Assembly: GCA_017443895.1 (NCBI GenBank)
Contig: JAFSXU010000068.1
Span: 62,001-126,000 of the forward strand
DNA length: 64,000 bases
Origin: Clostridia bacterium
GTDB lineage: Bacteria > Bacillota > Clostridia > UBA1381
Direction: 5' to 3'
Shown: positions 26,427-35,509 of the stretch, piece after piece
How positions within the stretch are numbered: position 1 is the stretch's first letter
Layout of the letters: the number at the start of each line of letters is the position of its first letter
The notes under the pieces: generated by a model
Told to the model about the DNA's origin: nothing
What the model saw: the letters and a program-made list of their open reading frames with translations, nothing else
Database searches by the model: none
Made by a program: the position numbers and the translations under genes

Positions 26427-27440
26427 ATGAATATTTTAGTAACAGGCGGTGCGGGATTTATCGGTGGTAATTTTGTGCATTATATGGTGGCTGCTCACCC
26501 CGATTACAACATAATTGTACTTGACAAGCTTACATATGCAGGAAATCTTGAAACATTAGAGCCTGTAATGAACAAGATAAAATTTGAAAAAGCAGATATT
26601 GCAGACAGAAAGGCAGTATACAGGTTTTTTGAAGAGTACAAGCCTGATATTGTAGTCAACTTTGCGGCGGAGTCACATGTTGACAGGTCAATAGAAAATC
26701 CCGAAATATTTTTGCAGACAAATATTTTAGGTACTCAGGTGCTTATGGACGCTTGCCGTAAGTATGGGATAGAGCGTTATCATCAAGTGTCAACCGATGA
26801 GGTGTACGGCGATTTGCCGTTAGACAGACCGGATATGTTCTTTACCGAGGAAACACCAATTCATACATCAAGCCCATACAGCGCATCAAAAGCCTCGGCG
26901 GATTTACTTGTACAGGCATATCACAGGACATATGGCTTGCCTGTTACGATTTCAAGATGCTCAAACAACTATGGGCCGTATCATTTCCCGGAAAAGCTTA
27001 TTCCGCTTATGATTGCAAACGCTTTGGCGGATAAACCGTTACCTGTTTACGGCGAGGGCTTGAATGTGCGTGACTGGTTGTATGTTGAAGATCACTGCCG
27101 TGCCATTGATTTGATTATACACAAAGGTACGGTGGGCGAGGTATACAATATCGGCGGCCATAATGAAAAGACAAATATTTATATTGTGAAGAAAATACTG
27201 GAGCTTTTGGATAAGCCCGAAAGCTTAATCACATATGTAACAGACCGAAAAGGCCATGATCTTCGCTATGCGATTGATCCTACAAAAATCCATAATGAGC
27301 TTGGTTGGCTGCCTGAAACAAAATTTGATGACGGTATTGTAAAAACGGTTAAGTGGTATCTTGATAATGAGGGCTGGTGGAAGAAAATCATCAGTGGCGA
27401 GTATCAGGACTACTACGCAAAAATGTACGGAAACAGATAA
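26427..27440 (+). CDS. rmlB: dTDP-glucose 4,6-dehydratase
   Basis: RmlB converts dTDP-glucose to dTDP-4-keto-6-deoxyglucose with an internal NAD+ redox cycle. The 337-residue SDR protein shows the NAD motif [13 protein letters not shown] at residues 4-16, [13 protein letters not shown] at about 82-94, [10 protein letters not shown] with the catalytic Asp-Glu near 124-133, and the YSASKAS catalytic Tyr and Lys near 151-157. GGAGG precedes the ATG, and the gene is 6 bases after rmlA. Confidence 0.95.
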   Translation: MNILVTGGAGFIGGNFVHYMVAAHPDYNIIVLDKLTYAGNLETLEPVMNKIKFEKADIADRKAVYRFFEEYKPDIVVNFAAESHVDRSIENPEIFLQTNILGTQVLMDACRKYGIERYHQVSTDEVYGDLPLDRPDMFFTEETPIHTSSPYSASKASADLLVQAYHRTYGLPVTISRCSNNYGPYHFPEKLIPLMIANALADKPLPVYGEGLNVRDWLYVEDHCRAIDLIIHKGTVGEVYNIGGHNEKTNIYIVKKILELLDKPESLITYVTDRKGHDLRYAIDPTKIHNELGWLPETKFDDGIVKTVKWYLDNEGWWKKIISGEYQDYYAKMYGNR

Positions 27441-27450
27441 GGGATAAGGT

Positions 27451-28686
27451 ATGACACAGGAATTTTATGATGTTGTAAAGTTATTCGGAGCAGGTGCTTT
27501 GGGTACAGTTTACAACCCCGACCATGAACTTGATATTGAAAAAATTTATAAGCTGTCGCTTGAGCAGGGAATTTGGCAGACGGTTTATTTGGCGTTAGAA
27601 AAAATTGCGGATTTATCAAAATATAAAATAAAGTTTTTATCTTCTGTGTCAAAGAATATTTCAAAAAAAGAATTTATTTATGATACTGTTGATGAATTGG
27701 AAGAAAACGGTATTGAGTGTACATATTTAAAGGGTGTTACGGTTGCAAGGTTCTATATTGAACCTGATTGCAGAATATCGGGTGATACCGATATTCTGGT
27801 TGATGAGAAAGAGTTAAGCCATGCAAGAAAAGTTTTAAAACACGCCGGTTTTGATGTTGAGGAAAACATCAGCAATATGTATCATTTTGAAGCACAGCAC
27901 CCTGTTGGCGGGATCTTGGAGGTCCACAAGGATTTGTACCAAAAGCATATAAGAGATATTTTATTTAAAGGATTACTTTCATACAATGAGCCGAGAAATT
28001 GTGTAACGGTGGATAACCATAAAATAAAAACACTCGGCATAAATGATGAGCTTAATCACCTTACCGCACATTATATAAAGCATTACATCACAAAAGGCGC
28101 AGGTATAAGACCACTTATGGATTTAATGCTATATATTAAGCATTACGAGTCTCAAATTGACTGGGAACAGTATAACAAAATTTGGAAAGATATCGGTTTT
28201 TATAAACTTATAGAGATTTTTAAGGGAATTGCGGTTAAATATTGGAATTTTGAATTTAATACATACAATGCCGAATTTGCCGAAGATGTATTGGGAGATA
28301 TAGAGCGAGGAGGCTTATTCGGATTTGGTGATGAGGATGGGATTGACTTTTTAAATGTTTATTTGGCAGAAACTCAGGATAAGAATGCGTTAAATGAGTA
28401 TATGTCTAAAAACCCCTTGCGCTCCAAGTTGTGGAGGATTTTTCCAAACAGACTGTATTTATCAAGAAGCGGATATCCGTATGCCATGAAAGGCGGAGTG
28501 TTCTTATTCTGGGCGAGGCTGGTGCGCTTAAAGCGGATTGCAATAGAAGTGTTACTAAAGAAGAGGAGTGTTTCATCAACTGCTAATTACAATCTCAGAA
28601 CAGATGAAAATGAATCCGAGAAGAACAGAATGGATTTAATGAGGCGTATCGGTCTTGTAAAGAATGATTTAAAGGAAGAAGACTAA
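27451..28686 (+). CDS. Nucleotidyltransferase-fold protein (NTP_transf_5-like)
   Basis: The 411-residue protein resembles the uncharacterised nucleotidyltransferase family NTP_transf_5. The key segment is CTYLKGVTVARFYIEPDCR followed by SGDTDILVDEKEL at about residues 109-121, the G-D-x-D-x-L metal-binding pattern of the polymerase-beta superfamily. EVHKDLYQKH and NHLTAHYIKHYI further on also fit the family. Proteins of this type recur in exopolysaccharide loci, but no reaction is known to me. The stop overlaps the start of the kinase gene by one base, so the two are translationally coupled. Confidence 0.65.
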   Translation: MTQEFYDVVKLFGAGALGTVYNPDHELDIEKIYKLSLEQGIWQTVYLALEKIADLSKYKIKFLSSVSKNISKKEFIYDTVDELEENGIECTYLKGVTVARFYIEPDCRISGDTDILVDEKELSHARKVLKHAGFDVEENISNMYHFEAQHPVGGILEVHKDLYQKHIRDILFKGLLSYNEPRNCVTVDNHKIKTLGINDELNHLTAHYIKHYITKGAGIRPLMDLMLYIKHYESQIDWEQYNKIWKDIGFYKLIEIFKGIAVKYWNFEFNTYNAEFAEDVLGDIERGGLFGFGDEDGIDFLNVYLAETQDKNALNEYMSKNPLRSKLWRIFPNRLYLSRSGYPYAMKGGVFLFWARLVRLKRIAIEVLLKKRSVSSTANYNLRTDENESEKNRMDLMRRIGLVKNDLKEED

Positions 28687-29837
28687 TGAACGATTTTTTT
28701 AAAAGTCAACAAACACATACAGCGTTTTGTCCGTACCGTGTATGTCCCTTAGGTGCGCATATCGACCACCAGCACGGTATTGTTACAGGTTTTGCGCTGG
28801 ACAAGGGAATAACAATTACATATTCAATAAATGACGACGGTATGTGCAGAGTTAAAAGTGCAAATATGGAGGGTGAGAAGGAGTTTAAGGTTTCTCACAT
28901 TCCGCACAAGATCGGTGACTGGGCAGACCATATGCGTGGCGTTATACAGATTTTAAAGCGAGATTATGACATAACAAAGGGCGTTACGGCATATATTGAA
29001 GGGTCGTTGCCGATTGGCGGATTATCCTCATCTGCGGCGGTTATTATTGCGTTTATGTCTGCAATTTGTAAGGCGAACGGGATAGAAATGACAAAGCCCG
29101 ATGTTATAAAATACGCAATGGCGGTTGAAAACAAGTATGTCGGCGTAAACTGCGGTAAGCTTGACCAAAGTACCGAGGTTTACTCCCAAGCCGGACATCT
29201 TTTATACCTTGACACAGAAGATGACAGCTATAAGCTGATTAGTCCGCAAAACAATATGCCTGATTATGAAATAGGAATATTCTTTTCGGGAGTACCCAGA
29301 AGCCTTGCAGGAACGGCATATAATATGCGGGTTGATGAATGTAAGGCGGCGGCATATGCACTTATGGCATTTGAGGGAATGGAATATCATAAATTTGAGA
29401 ATACATATTTAAGAGATGTGCCGTACGAGGTTTTTATACGGCATAAGGACAAGCTACCCGAAAATTGGCGAAAAAGAGCAGAGCATTTTTACAATGAGCA
29501 AAGCCGTGTAAAAAGAGGTGCGAAGCTGTGGGAGCAAGGAGATTTAGTAGGCTTTGGCAAGCTCATAAACGAATCGGGCAAAAGCTCGATAGAGAGCTAT
29601 GAAACAGGATCCCCTGAGTTAAAAGCGTTATATGAAGCGTTGCTTGAGTGTGAGGGCGTTTACGGAACCCGATTTTCGGGTGCGGGATTTAAAGGGTGTT
29701 GTATGGCGCTTGTAGATCCAAAATATAAAGATGAAATAAAAAGTTATGTAACAGAAAAGTATCTTGCAAAATTCCCGGAGTTAAGAGATAATTATGAGGT
29801 ACACTACTGTAAAACTGCAAATGGAGTTGATTTTTAA
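28686..29837 (+). CDS. Galacturonokinase-like GHMP kinase
   Basis: This 383-residue GHMP kinase is related to galactokinase. It has the ATP loop PIGGLSSSAAV at residues 109-119, a catalytic Asp160 in CGKLDQ, and the C-terminal TRFSGAGFKGCC. Galactokinases carry GEHTDY in the sugar-binding segment. Here it is PYRVCPLGAHIDHQHG (residues 16-31), with Ala in place of the Glu that contacts galactose O6. The same PYRxCPLGAHIDHQ segment and GVYG-RFSGAGF-GCC are, from memory, characteristic of plant galacturonokinase. I therefore predict ATP-dependent formation of galacturonate 1-phosphate. Plain galactokinase activity remains possible. It sits next to nucleotidyltransferase and UDP-uronate genes. 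Confidence 0.75.
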   Translation: MNDFFKSQQTHTAFCPYRVCPLGAHIDHQHGIVTGFALDKGITITYSINDDGMCRVKSANMEGEKEFKVSHIPHKIGDWADHMRGVIQILKRDYDITKGVTAYIEGSLPIGGLSSSAAVIIAFMSAICKANGIEMTKPDVIKYAMAVENKYVGVNCGKLDQSTEVYSQAGHLLYLDTEDDSYKLISPQNNMPDYEIGIFFSGVPRSLAGTAYNMRVDECKAAAYALMAFEGMEYHKFENTYLRDVPYEVFIRHKDKLPENWRKRAEHFYNEQSRVKRGAKLWEQGDLVGFGKLINESGKSSIESYETGSPELKALYEALLECEGVYGTRFSGAGFKGCCMALVDPKYKDEIKSYVTEKYLAKFPELRDNYEVHYCKTANGVDF

Positions 29838-31091
29838 ATGATATGTAAAAATTGTGGAAGAGAGATAAGCTCTCAAAACAGCAGATGCCCACACTGCAAT
29901 ACTGTGATAACTGCACAAGAGGTTGAGCAGTACAGAAAAGAAAAGGCACAGAACTCCGAAAAAAACGAGGGTATAACAAAGAGGAATATAATAATTATTT
30001 TGGCCGGGCTTGGCGGTTTGATTTTGCTGGGTGTTGTTGCGGCGCTTATCTGGTCGGGAAGTATCGGCGATGCTATCCGCTATAATTATTATGAGAAAAA
30101 TTATCGGTATGACGAGGCAAAAGCATTGCTTGAAACATCAAAGAGATATGACAACGACAAAAAGTATTATGAGTTTATAGATACAGCATCGGAGCTTTTT
30201 GATGAAACGGAATATGATAGCTACACAGGAAAATGTGATACCGTAATTAAAGCATATGATGAAATAGACCTGACCGTTTTAACTGATGTAAGAAAGAACA
30301 AGGCGGACGCGGTAAAAGCAGCTGTTGATAAGCTTTTAGGCTATAATTTTGATGACATTAAAAACAAAATGAGAATAGCCTATGATTTGCATGAGGAGAT
30401 AAACAAGTATAAGCTAAATTATGGTTTTAATGTAGAAAATGAAAAGGCAAAGCTTGCAAAATGGCAAGAGGATTATAAATCTGTAAACAAAATATATGCA
30501 GATTTAAAAGGTGCTGATTTAAAGGAATATTCGAGCGTTTTGCACATTATTACACAGACCATACGGGAGATTGACAGACTTACCCCCGATGAAAACGGAA
30601 TGGCATTTTTTGAGGGGTTTGCTATTTCGTATCAGAACAGTCCTGATTTAGGAAAGATTGACAGTGAGGTTAAGGACTTGAAAAATGCTGTTGTCTATAA
30701 CTGTTCAAAAACCGTAAGCATTGCATTGTACGGTAACGGCAACAGGGCGACTTTGCAAAAGCCGGTAAACTACGAGGGAAAAGACTCACAAAAAACATAT
30801 GACCTGTTTAAAAATGTAATTGACTTTAACAGCTATATCAAGACTTCCCGTTCGGCAGATTCTGACTTTGAACATTTCTACAGATATGTTGACGGTGAGG
30901 ATCCTGTAGCATCTATTGAGACCTACATCTCTGATATGGAAAAACGGGGCTTTGTACTCACCGAGCACGGAAATACAACCGCCAGAGGTCTGTATGTTCT
31001 TCAGGGCGAAACGGAGAGGGTAAGAATAAGCTACAGTACAGTTGATAAAACGGTAACGGTCCGTGTGGAAAACACGAATGTGCCGAAGTAA
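29838..31091 (+). CDS. Zinc-ribbon membrane protein of unknown function
   Basis: The 417-residue protein starts with a zinc ribbon, CKNCGREISSQNSRCPHC (residues 3-20, C-x2-C then C-x2-C). A basic linker and one transmembrane helix follow at about residues 49-70. The rest is a helical, charged extracytoplasmic region up to about 260 and a beta-rich C-terminal domain. Such zinc_ribbon_2-plus-helix proteins are common in Clostridia and are not characterised. The ATG immediately follows the kinase stop, so it is translated from the same message. No enzymatic motif is visible. It may be a sensor or a scaffold for the surface polysaccharide machinery, but that is a guess. Confidence 0.6.
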   Translation: MICKNCGREISSQNSRCPHCNTVITAQEVEQYRKEKAQNSEKNEGITKRNIIIILAGLGGLILLGVVAALIWSGSIGDAIRYNYYEKNYRYDEAKALLETSKRYDNDKKYYEFIDTASELFDETEYDSYTGKCDTVIKAYDEIDLTVLTDVRKNKADAVKAAVDKLLGYNFDDIKNKMRIAYDLHEEINKYKLNYGFNVENEKAKLAKWQEDYKSVNKIYADLKGADLKEYSSVLHIITQTIREIDRLTPDENGMAFFEGFAISYQNSPDLGKIDSEVKDLKNAVVYNCSKTVSIALYGNGNRATLQKPVNYEGKDSQKTYDLFKNVIDFNSYIKTSRSADSDFEHFYRYVDGEDPVASIETYISDMEKRGFVLTEHGNTTARGLYVLQGETERVRISYSTVDKTVTVRVENTNVPK

Positions 31092-31108
31092 AACAGGAGC
31101 ATGGTATA

Positions 31109-31849
31109 ATGAAATGTATAATTTTAGCAGCGGGATATGCAACAAGGCTATATCCTCTGACCCAAAACTTCCCAAAACCGTTGCTTGAGGTAGGAAATAA
31201 GACGATTGTTGATTGGCTTATAGACGATATAAAAACGGCAAATACGGTTGATGAGTTTATTGTAGTGTCAAATCATAAATTTGTAAAGCATTTTAATGAT
31301 TGGGCAAAAGATAAAAAGAATATCACAATTCTTGATGACGGTACCGACAGTAACGATAATCGCTTAGGTGCCGTAAAGGATATTGAATTTGCAATAGAAC
31401 GATGCAATATTGATGACGATGTTATGGTTCTTGCAGGGGATAATGTATTGGATTTTTCCATGTGTGGGTTTATTGATTATTTTAATAATAAGCATAAAAC
31501 CTGTGTTATGCGGTATTATGAGGAAGATAAAGCCAAAATATCAAAAAGTGGCTGCCTTGTAATTGACACTGCGGATAAGGTGCATGAAATGATGGAAAAA
31601 CCCAAAGCGCCAAAGTCTAATTGGTGTTGCCCGCCGTTCTATATCTATTCCAAAGAAGATGCAAAAAAGATAAATAAAGCAATTGATGAAGGTGCAGGAG
31701 TTGATGCGCCGGGCAGCTTTATTGCTTGGCTGTGTAAGATGGCTGATATATATGCCTTTGAAATGCCGGGACACAGATACGACATTGGAAATCTTGAAAG
31801 CTATGAGCGTGTAAAAGCGGAATATAGGGGAATGTTGTCAGGCAAGTAA
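31109..31849 (+). CDS. Sugar-1-phosphate nucleotidyltransferase
   Basis: This GT-A-like nucleotidyltransferase of 246 residues has the signature ILAAGYATRLYPLTQNFPKP (residues 4-23), where the usual G-x-G-T-R loop reads G-Y-A-T-R. It also has VLAGDNVLDFS at about 111-121 and EKPKAPKSNW near 156-165. The single catalytic domain without a beta-helix tail fits an enzyme that activates one sugar phosphate, in the RmlA/LicC-like group. Next to the galacturonokinase-like gene, its likely substrate is galacturonate 1-phosphate, giving an NDP-uronate. This is an inference from context and the nucleotide is unknown. Confidence 0.75.
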   Translation: MKCIILAAGYATRLYPLTQNFPKPLLEVGNKTIVDWLIDDIKTANTVDEFIVVSNHKFVKHFNDWAKDKKNITILDDGTDSNDNRLGAVKDIEFAIERCNIDDDVMVLAGDNVLDFSMCGFIDYFNNKHKTCVMRYYEEDKAKISKSGCLVIDTADKVHEMMEKPKAPKSNWCCPPFYIYSKEDAKKINKAIDEGAGVDAPGSFIAWLCKMADIYAFEMPGHRYDIGNLESYERVKAEYRGMLSGK

Positions 31850-31854
31850 ATAAG

Positions 31855-31888
31855 ACTCGTTAACCACCGTAAGCGGTGTCAGACGAGT
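31855..31888 (+). other. Two-stem hairpin between uronate genes
   Basis: ACTCGT (31855-31860) pairs with ACGAGT (31883-31888). Inside it CACCG (31865-31869) pairs with CGGTG (31874-31878) around a TAAG loop. There is no U tract. It lies in the 92-base gap before the epimerase gene and could influence message stability or partial termination. Confidence 0.4.
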
Positions 31889-31941
31889 TGCCATAACCAT
31901 ACAATAGATTGACAAGATTAGGAGTATAGGGGAATAGCAAT

Positions 31942-32997
31942 ATGCAAAGGATAGATTTAGAGAATAAAACGGTCTTTATTACAGGTGTTGCAGGGTTTAT
32001 CGGGGCAAACCTTGCAAAGCGTGTTTTAAGTGAGACAAGCGGTATAAAAGTGGTCGGTCTTGATAATATGAACGATTATTACGATGTCCGTTTAAAGGAA
32101 TACCGCTTGGGTGAGTTATCGGGCTTTGATAACTTTACTTTTATTAAAGGCAACCTTGCAGATCGTGATACAGTCAATAGGATATTTGATGAATATAAAC
32201 CGTCGGTTATTGTAAATCTTGCCGCACAGGCGGGGGTACGGTATTCGATTACAAATCCCGATGCCTATATAGAGGCAAATCTGATAGGCTTTTATAATAT
32301 ATTAGAAGCGTGCCGTCATTATATGCCGGAGCATCTTGTATACGCATCATCATCCTCCGTTTACGGCTCAAATAAAAAGGTGCCGTATTCTACCGATGAC
32401 AAGGTGGACAATCCTGTATCGTTGTATGCGGCAACAAAAAAATCAAATGAGCTTATGGCACATGCTTATTCAAAGCTCTATAATATCCCATCAACCGGAC
32501 TTAGGTTCTTTACCGTATACGGACCTGCAGGCAGACCTGATATGGCATATTTCGGTTTTACAAATAAGCTCTTAAAAGGGGAAACGATACAGATATTTAA
32601 CTATGGAAACTGTAAGCGTGATTTTACATATGTTGATGATATAGTTGAGGGTGTTCTAAGAGTAATGCAGGGTGCACCCGATAAAAAGACGGGCGAGGAC
32701 GGTCTGCCAATTCCTCCGTATGCGGTATATAACATAGGAAATAATCAGCCGGAGAATTTGCTTGATTTCGTGCAGATTTTACAAGAGGAGTTAATCAGAG
32801 CTGAGGTTTTACCTAAGGACTATGACTTTGATGCACATAAAAAACTTGTGCCTATGCAGCCTGGCGATGTGCCTGTTACATATGCAGATACCGAGGCACT
32901 TGAGCGAGATTTCGGATTTAAACCGTCAACCTCGTTAAGAGAGGGACTAAGACGGTTTGCACAGTGGTATAAGAAGTTTTATTTGGAGGATAAGTAA
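31942..32997 (+). CDS. UDP-glucuronate 4-epimerase-like SDR
   Basis: The 351-residue SDR enzyme has VFITGVAGFIGANLAKRVL (residues 11-29), AAQAGVRYSITNPDAYIEAN (about 93-112), ASSSSVYG and the catalytic YAATKKSNELMAHAYS (about 155-170). AAQAGVRYS together with LRFFTVYGPAGRPDMA is the pattern of UDP-glucuronate 4-epimerases, which interconvert UDP-glucuronate and UDP-galacturonate. The next gene supplies UDP-glucuronate from UDP-glucose, so the pair forms a de novo route to UDP-galacturonate. An AGG-rich leader precedes the ATG. Confidence 0.85.
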   Translation: MQRIDLENKTVFITGVAGFIGANLAKRVLSETSGIKVVGLDNMNDYYDVRLKEYRLGELSGFDNFTFIKGNLADRDTVNRIFDEYKPSVIVNLAAQAGVRYSITNPDAYIEANLIGFYNILEACRHYMPEHLVYASSSSVYGSNKKVPYSTDDKVDNPVSLYAATKKSNELMAHAYSKLYNIPSTGLRFFTVYGPAGRPDMAYFGFTNKLLKGETIQIFNYGNCKRDFTYVDDIVEGVLRVMQGAPDKKTGEDGLPIPPYAVYNIGNNQPENLLDFVQILQEELIRAEVLPKDYDFDAHKKLVPMQPGDVPVTYADTEALERDFGFKPSTSLREGLRRFAQWYKKFYLEDK

Positions 32998-34239
32998 ATG
33001 CCGGATTTAAAGATTGCAGTGGCAGGAACGGGATATGTAGGGTTATCTATCGCTACACTCCTATCTCAGCATCACAGAGTTTATGCAGTGGATATAATCC
33101 CTGAAAAGGTGGATTTAATAAATAATAAGAAATCTCCCATACGGGATGAGTATATAGAAAAATATCTTGCACAAAAAGACCTTAACTTAACTGCCACCCT
33201 TGATGCAAAGGAAGCGTATACGGATGCTGATTATGTTATAATTGCTGCTCCTACAAACTATGACAGCAAGAAAAACTTTTTTGATACTTCGGCAGTCGAG
33301 TCTGTAATTGAGCTTGTAATGAAGTATAACCCAAATGCTATTATGGTTATAAAATCAACCATTCCCGTTGGTTATACCGAGCATATAAGAGAACAATCGG
33401 GCAGTAAGAATATAATATTCAGTCCTGAATTTTTAAGAGAGAGTAAGGCATTATATGATAATCTGTATCCGTCAAGAATTATTGTGGGTACTGACTTAAA
33501 TGATAAAAGGCTTACGAATGCCGCAAATGAGTTTGCAGGGCTCTTAAAAGAGGGTGCAATAAAGGAGGATATTACTACTCTTATTATGGGCTTTACGGAG
33601 GCTGAGGCTGTTAAGCTCTTTGCAAACACATATCTTGCCCTAAGAGTTGCATATTTTAATGAGCTTGATACATATGCAGAAAGTAAAGGACTTGATACTA
33701 AGCAGATTATTGACGGCGTATGCCTTGATCCGAGAATAGGCTCGCATTATAATAATCCGTCATTTGGTTATGGCGGCTACTGCTTACCGAAGGATACCAA
33801 GCAGCTGCTTGCAAATTATCAGGATGTGCCTGAAAACTTAATCGGCGCTATTGTTGAGTCGAACAGAACGAGAAAAGACTATGTTTCTAACCGTGTACTT
33901 GAAATTGCAGGGGCATATGGTGAAAACGACAGCTGGGATAATGATAAGGAAAAGGATATTGTTGTCGGAGTATATAGGCTCACAATGAAGTCAAATTCTG
34001 ATAATTTCAGACAATCATCCATTCAGGGCGTTATGAAGAGAATTAAGGCAAAGGGCGTTGAGGTTATTATCTATGAACCCACATTGGAGAATGGAACCAA
34101 GTTCTTTGGAAGTAAGGTTGTAAATAATCTTGATGAGTTTAAGCGCTTGTCAAATGCAATTATTGCAAACAGATACGATACTTGCCTTGATGATGTAAGG
34201 GATAAGGTATATACAAGGGATATATTCAGACGGGATTAA
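32998..34239 (+). CDS. ugd: UDP-glucose 6-dehydrogenase
   Basis: This enzyme oxidises UDP-glucose to UDP-glucuronate with two NAD+. The 413-residue protein has the Rossmann motif [13 protein letters not shown] at residues 6-18, [10 protein letters not shown] at about 122-131, [19 protein letters not shown] near 142-160, and the catalytic cysteine in [16 protein letters not shown] (about residue 262). The GGYCLPKDT form is typical of true UDP-glucose dehydrogenases, unlike the enzyme at 10050. The ATG follows the epimerase stop directly (TAAATG), so the two are co-translated. Confidence 0.92.
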   Translation: MPDLKIAVAGTGYVGLSIATLLSQHHRVYAVDIIPEKVDLINNKKSPIRDEYIEKYLAQKDLNLTATLDAKEAYTDADYVIIAAPTNYDSKKNFFDTSAVESVIELVMKYNPNAIMVIKSTIPVGYTEHIREQSGSKNIIFSPEFLRESKALYDNLYPSRIIVGTDLNDKRLTNAANEFAGLLKEGAIKEDITTLIMGFTEAEAVKLFANTYLALRVAYFNELDTYAESKGLDTKQIIDGVCLDPRIGSHYNNPSFGYGGYCLPKDTKQLLANYQDVPENLIGAIVESNRTRKDYVSNRVLEIAGAYGENDSWDNDKEKDIVVGVYRLTMKSNSDNFRQSSIQGVMKRIKAKGVEVIIYEPTLENGTKFFGSKVVNNLDEFKRLSNAIIANRYDTCLDDVRDKVYTRDIFRRD

Positions 34240-34288
34240 AATATTGAATGTGCAAGTTGGGTTATCATATAGAATGGAGGATAAGAAT

Positions 34289-35455
34289 ATGGGTACAGTG
34301 AGAAAGCTATTGAACTGTATTTTGGTGGGCACTTTAGTTGTGGCATGTGCAACGCCGGTTATGGCTGATGATATTCAAGTTACGCTCAATGGAGAGACGC
34401 TCGCATTTGATGTAAAACCACAGATTATAAATGACAGAACTATGGTGCCGCTGCGTGCAATCTTTGAAGCGTTGGGTGCAGTTGTTGACTGGAATCAGGA
34501 TACAAAGACCATAACATCGCAAAAAGCAGACAGAAAGGTTATCTTGGGTATTGGTGAAAAAACAATGCTTGTAAATGATAATACCGTAGAAATAGATACT
34601 CCTGCGCAAATTGTAGAGGACAGAACTCTTGTGCCGGTGCGTGCCATTGCCGAGGCATATGATGCTGATGTTACATGGAATGCAGATACAAAGACTGTAG
34701 TAATTGTCGATAATACTCCGAATGCTACTGTAACGCCTACTCCCGAAAAGCAGGCAGAATATGAGTATAAGGCAAAGACTGTTGCATATTACCAAGGTGG
34801 CGGAAATCTGCCCCGTTATGACAGTGTTGTCGATTGCGGTAAAGAGATAAAATTTGATGAGTTGGAATCTGTATATTATTACAAATATACGAGTGACGAG
34901 GATATACAGACCTATATCGAGGTGGCAAAACTTAAAGGCTTTAATGAATTTAAAGAGGGCGATAAGGTAATCCTTGCCCGTAAGCCGTTGGACTATATTT
35001 CTATTGAAAAAGTAGATGATACAGTAAAAGTCAAAGCAAAGGTGTTGGAATCATACAGAAATACCGACTTTGTGCGTATAGAAGAACTGATTGCTGAAGC
35101 GGAATTTCAGAGTGATAAAACACAAGATGGAAAAAATGTCGATGTTAATAAAACATGTAATCCGGAATGGTATACATATGTAAAAGATAAGAGTGAGTAC
35201 AGATATGATACATATTATTATAACTCAGATCTTACTTTAGACAGCATAAAAGATGCACTTGAAAGGTATAACGCAATGTATGATTGCTACAGGATTGAGA
35301 GTATGAATGCAGGTCTTAGATTATGTGTATATTTAAAGGATAATGAGGAATATGCAATGAGAATGTTAACGAGTACAGAATACCATTACAGTAAAAAATA
35401 TAGAAAATATGGTAGCTTCCCTTGTACAATAATTCGTGTGGTTCATCCCAAATAA
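34289..35455 (+). CDS. Exported protein with copper amine oxidase N-terminal-like domain
   Basis: The 388-residue product begins with a signal peptide (MGTVRKLLNCILVGTLVVAC, cleaved near ATPVMAD). A copper-amine-oxidase N-terminal-like domain follows at about residues 27-135, with INDRTMVPLRAIFEALGA and VEDRTLVPVRAIAEAYDA as its twin repeats. A short Thr/Pro linker and a 230-residue C-terminal region of unknown function rich in Tyr and charged residues complete it. I chose ATG 34289 because GGAGG lies 8 bases upstream. The same domain occurs in the PL11 lyase at 58057. It closes the polysaccharide locus before a strong terminator and may act on or bind the polymer outside the cell. Confidence 0.75.
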   Translation: MGTVRKLLNCILVGTLVVACATPVMADDIQVTLNGETLAFDVKPQIINDRTMVPLRAIFEALGAVVDWNQDTKTITSQKADRKVILGIGEKTMLVNDNTVEIDTPAQIVEDRTLVPVRAIAEAYDADVTWNADTKTVVIVDNTPNATVTPTPEKQAEYEYKAKTVAYYQGGGNLPRYDSVVDCGKEIKFDELESVYYYKYTSDEDIQTYIEVAKLKGFNEFKEGDKVILARKPLDYISIEKVDDTVKVKAKVLESYRNTDFVRIEELIAEAEFQSDKTQDGKNVDVNKTCNPEWYTYVKDKSEYRYDTYYYNSDLTLDSIKDALERYNAMYDCYRIESMNAGLRLCVYLKDNEEYAMRMLTSTEYHYSKKYRKYGSFPCTIIRVVHPK

Positions 35456-35465
35456 AGCATTATCA

Positions 35466-35499
35466 AAAAAGGTAATGAGCGTTTGCTCATTACCTTTTT
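35466..35499. terminator. Bidirectional terminator between the polysaccharide locus and divIVA
   Basis: AAAAAGGTAATGAGC (35466-35480) and GCTCATTACCTTTTT (35485-35499) form a perfect 15-base-pair stem with a GTTT loop. Runs of A and T at the stem ends give U tracts on both strands, so it closes two convergent operons. Confidence 0.9.
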
Positions 35500-35509
35500 C
35501 AAATATCCG

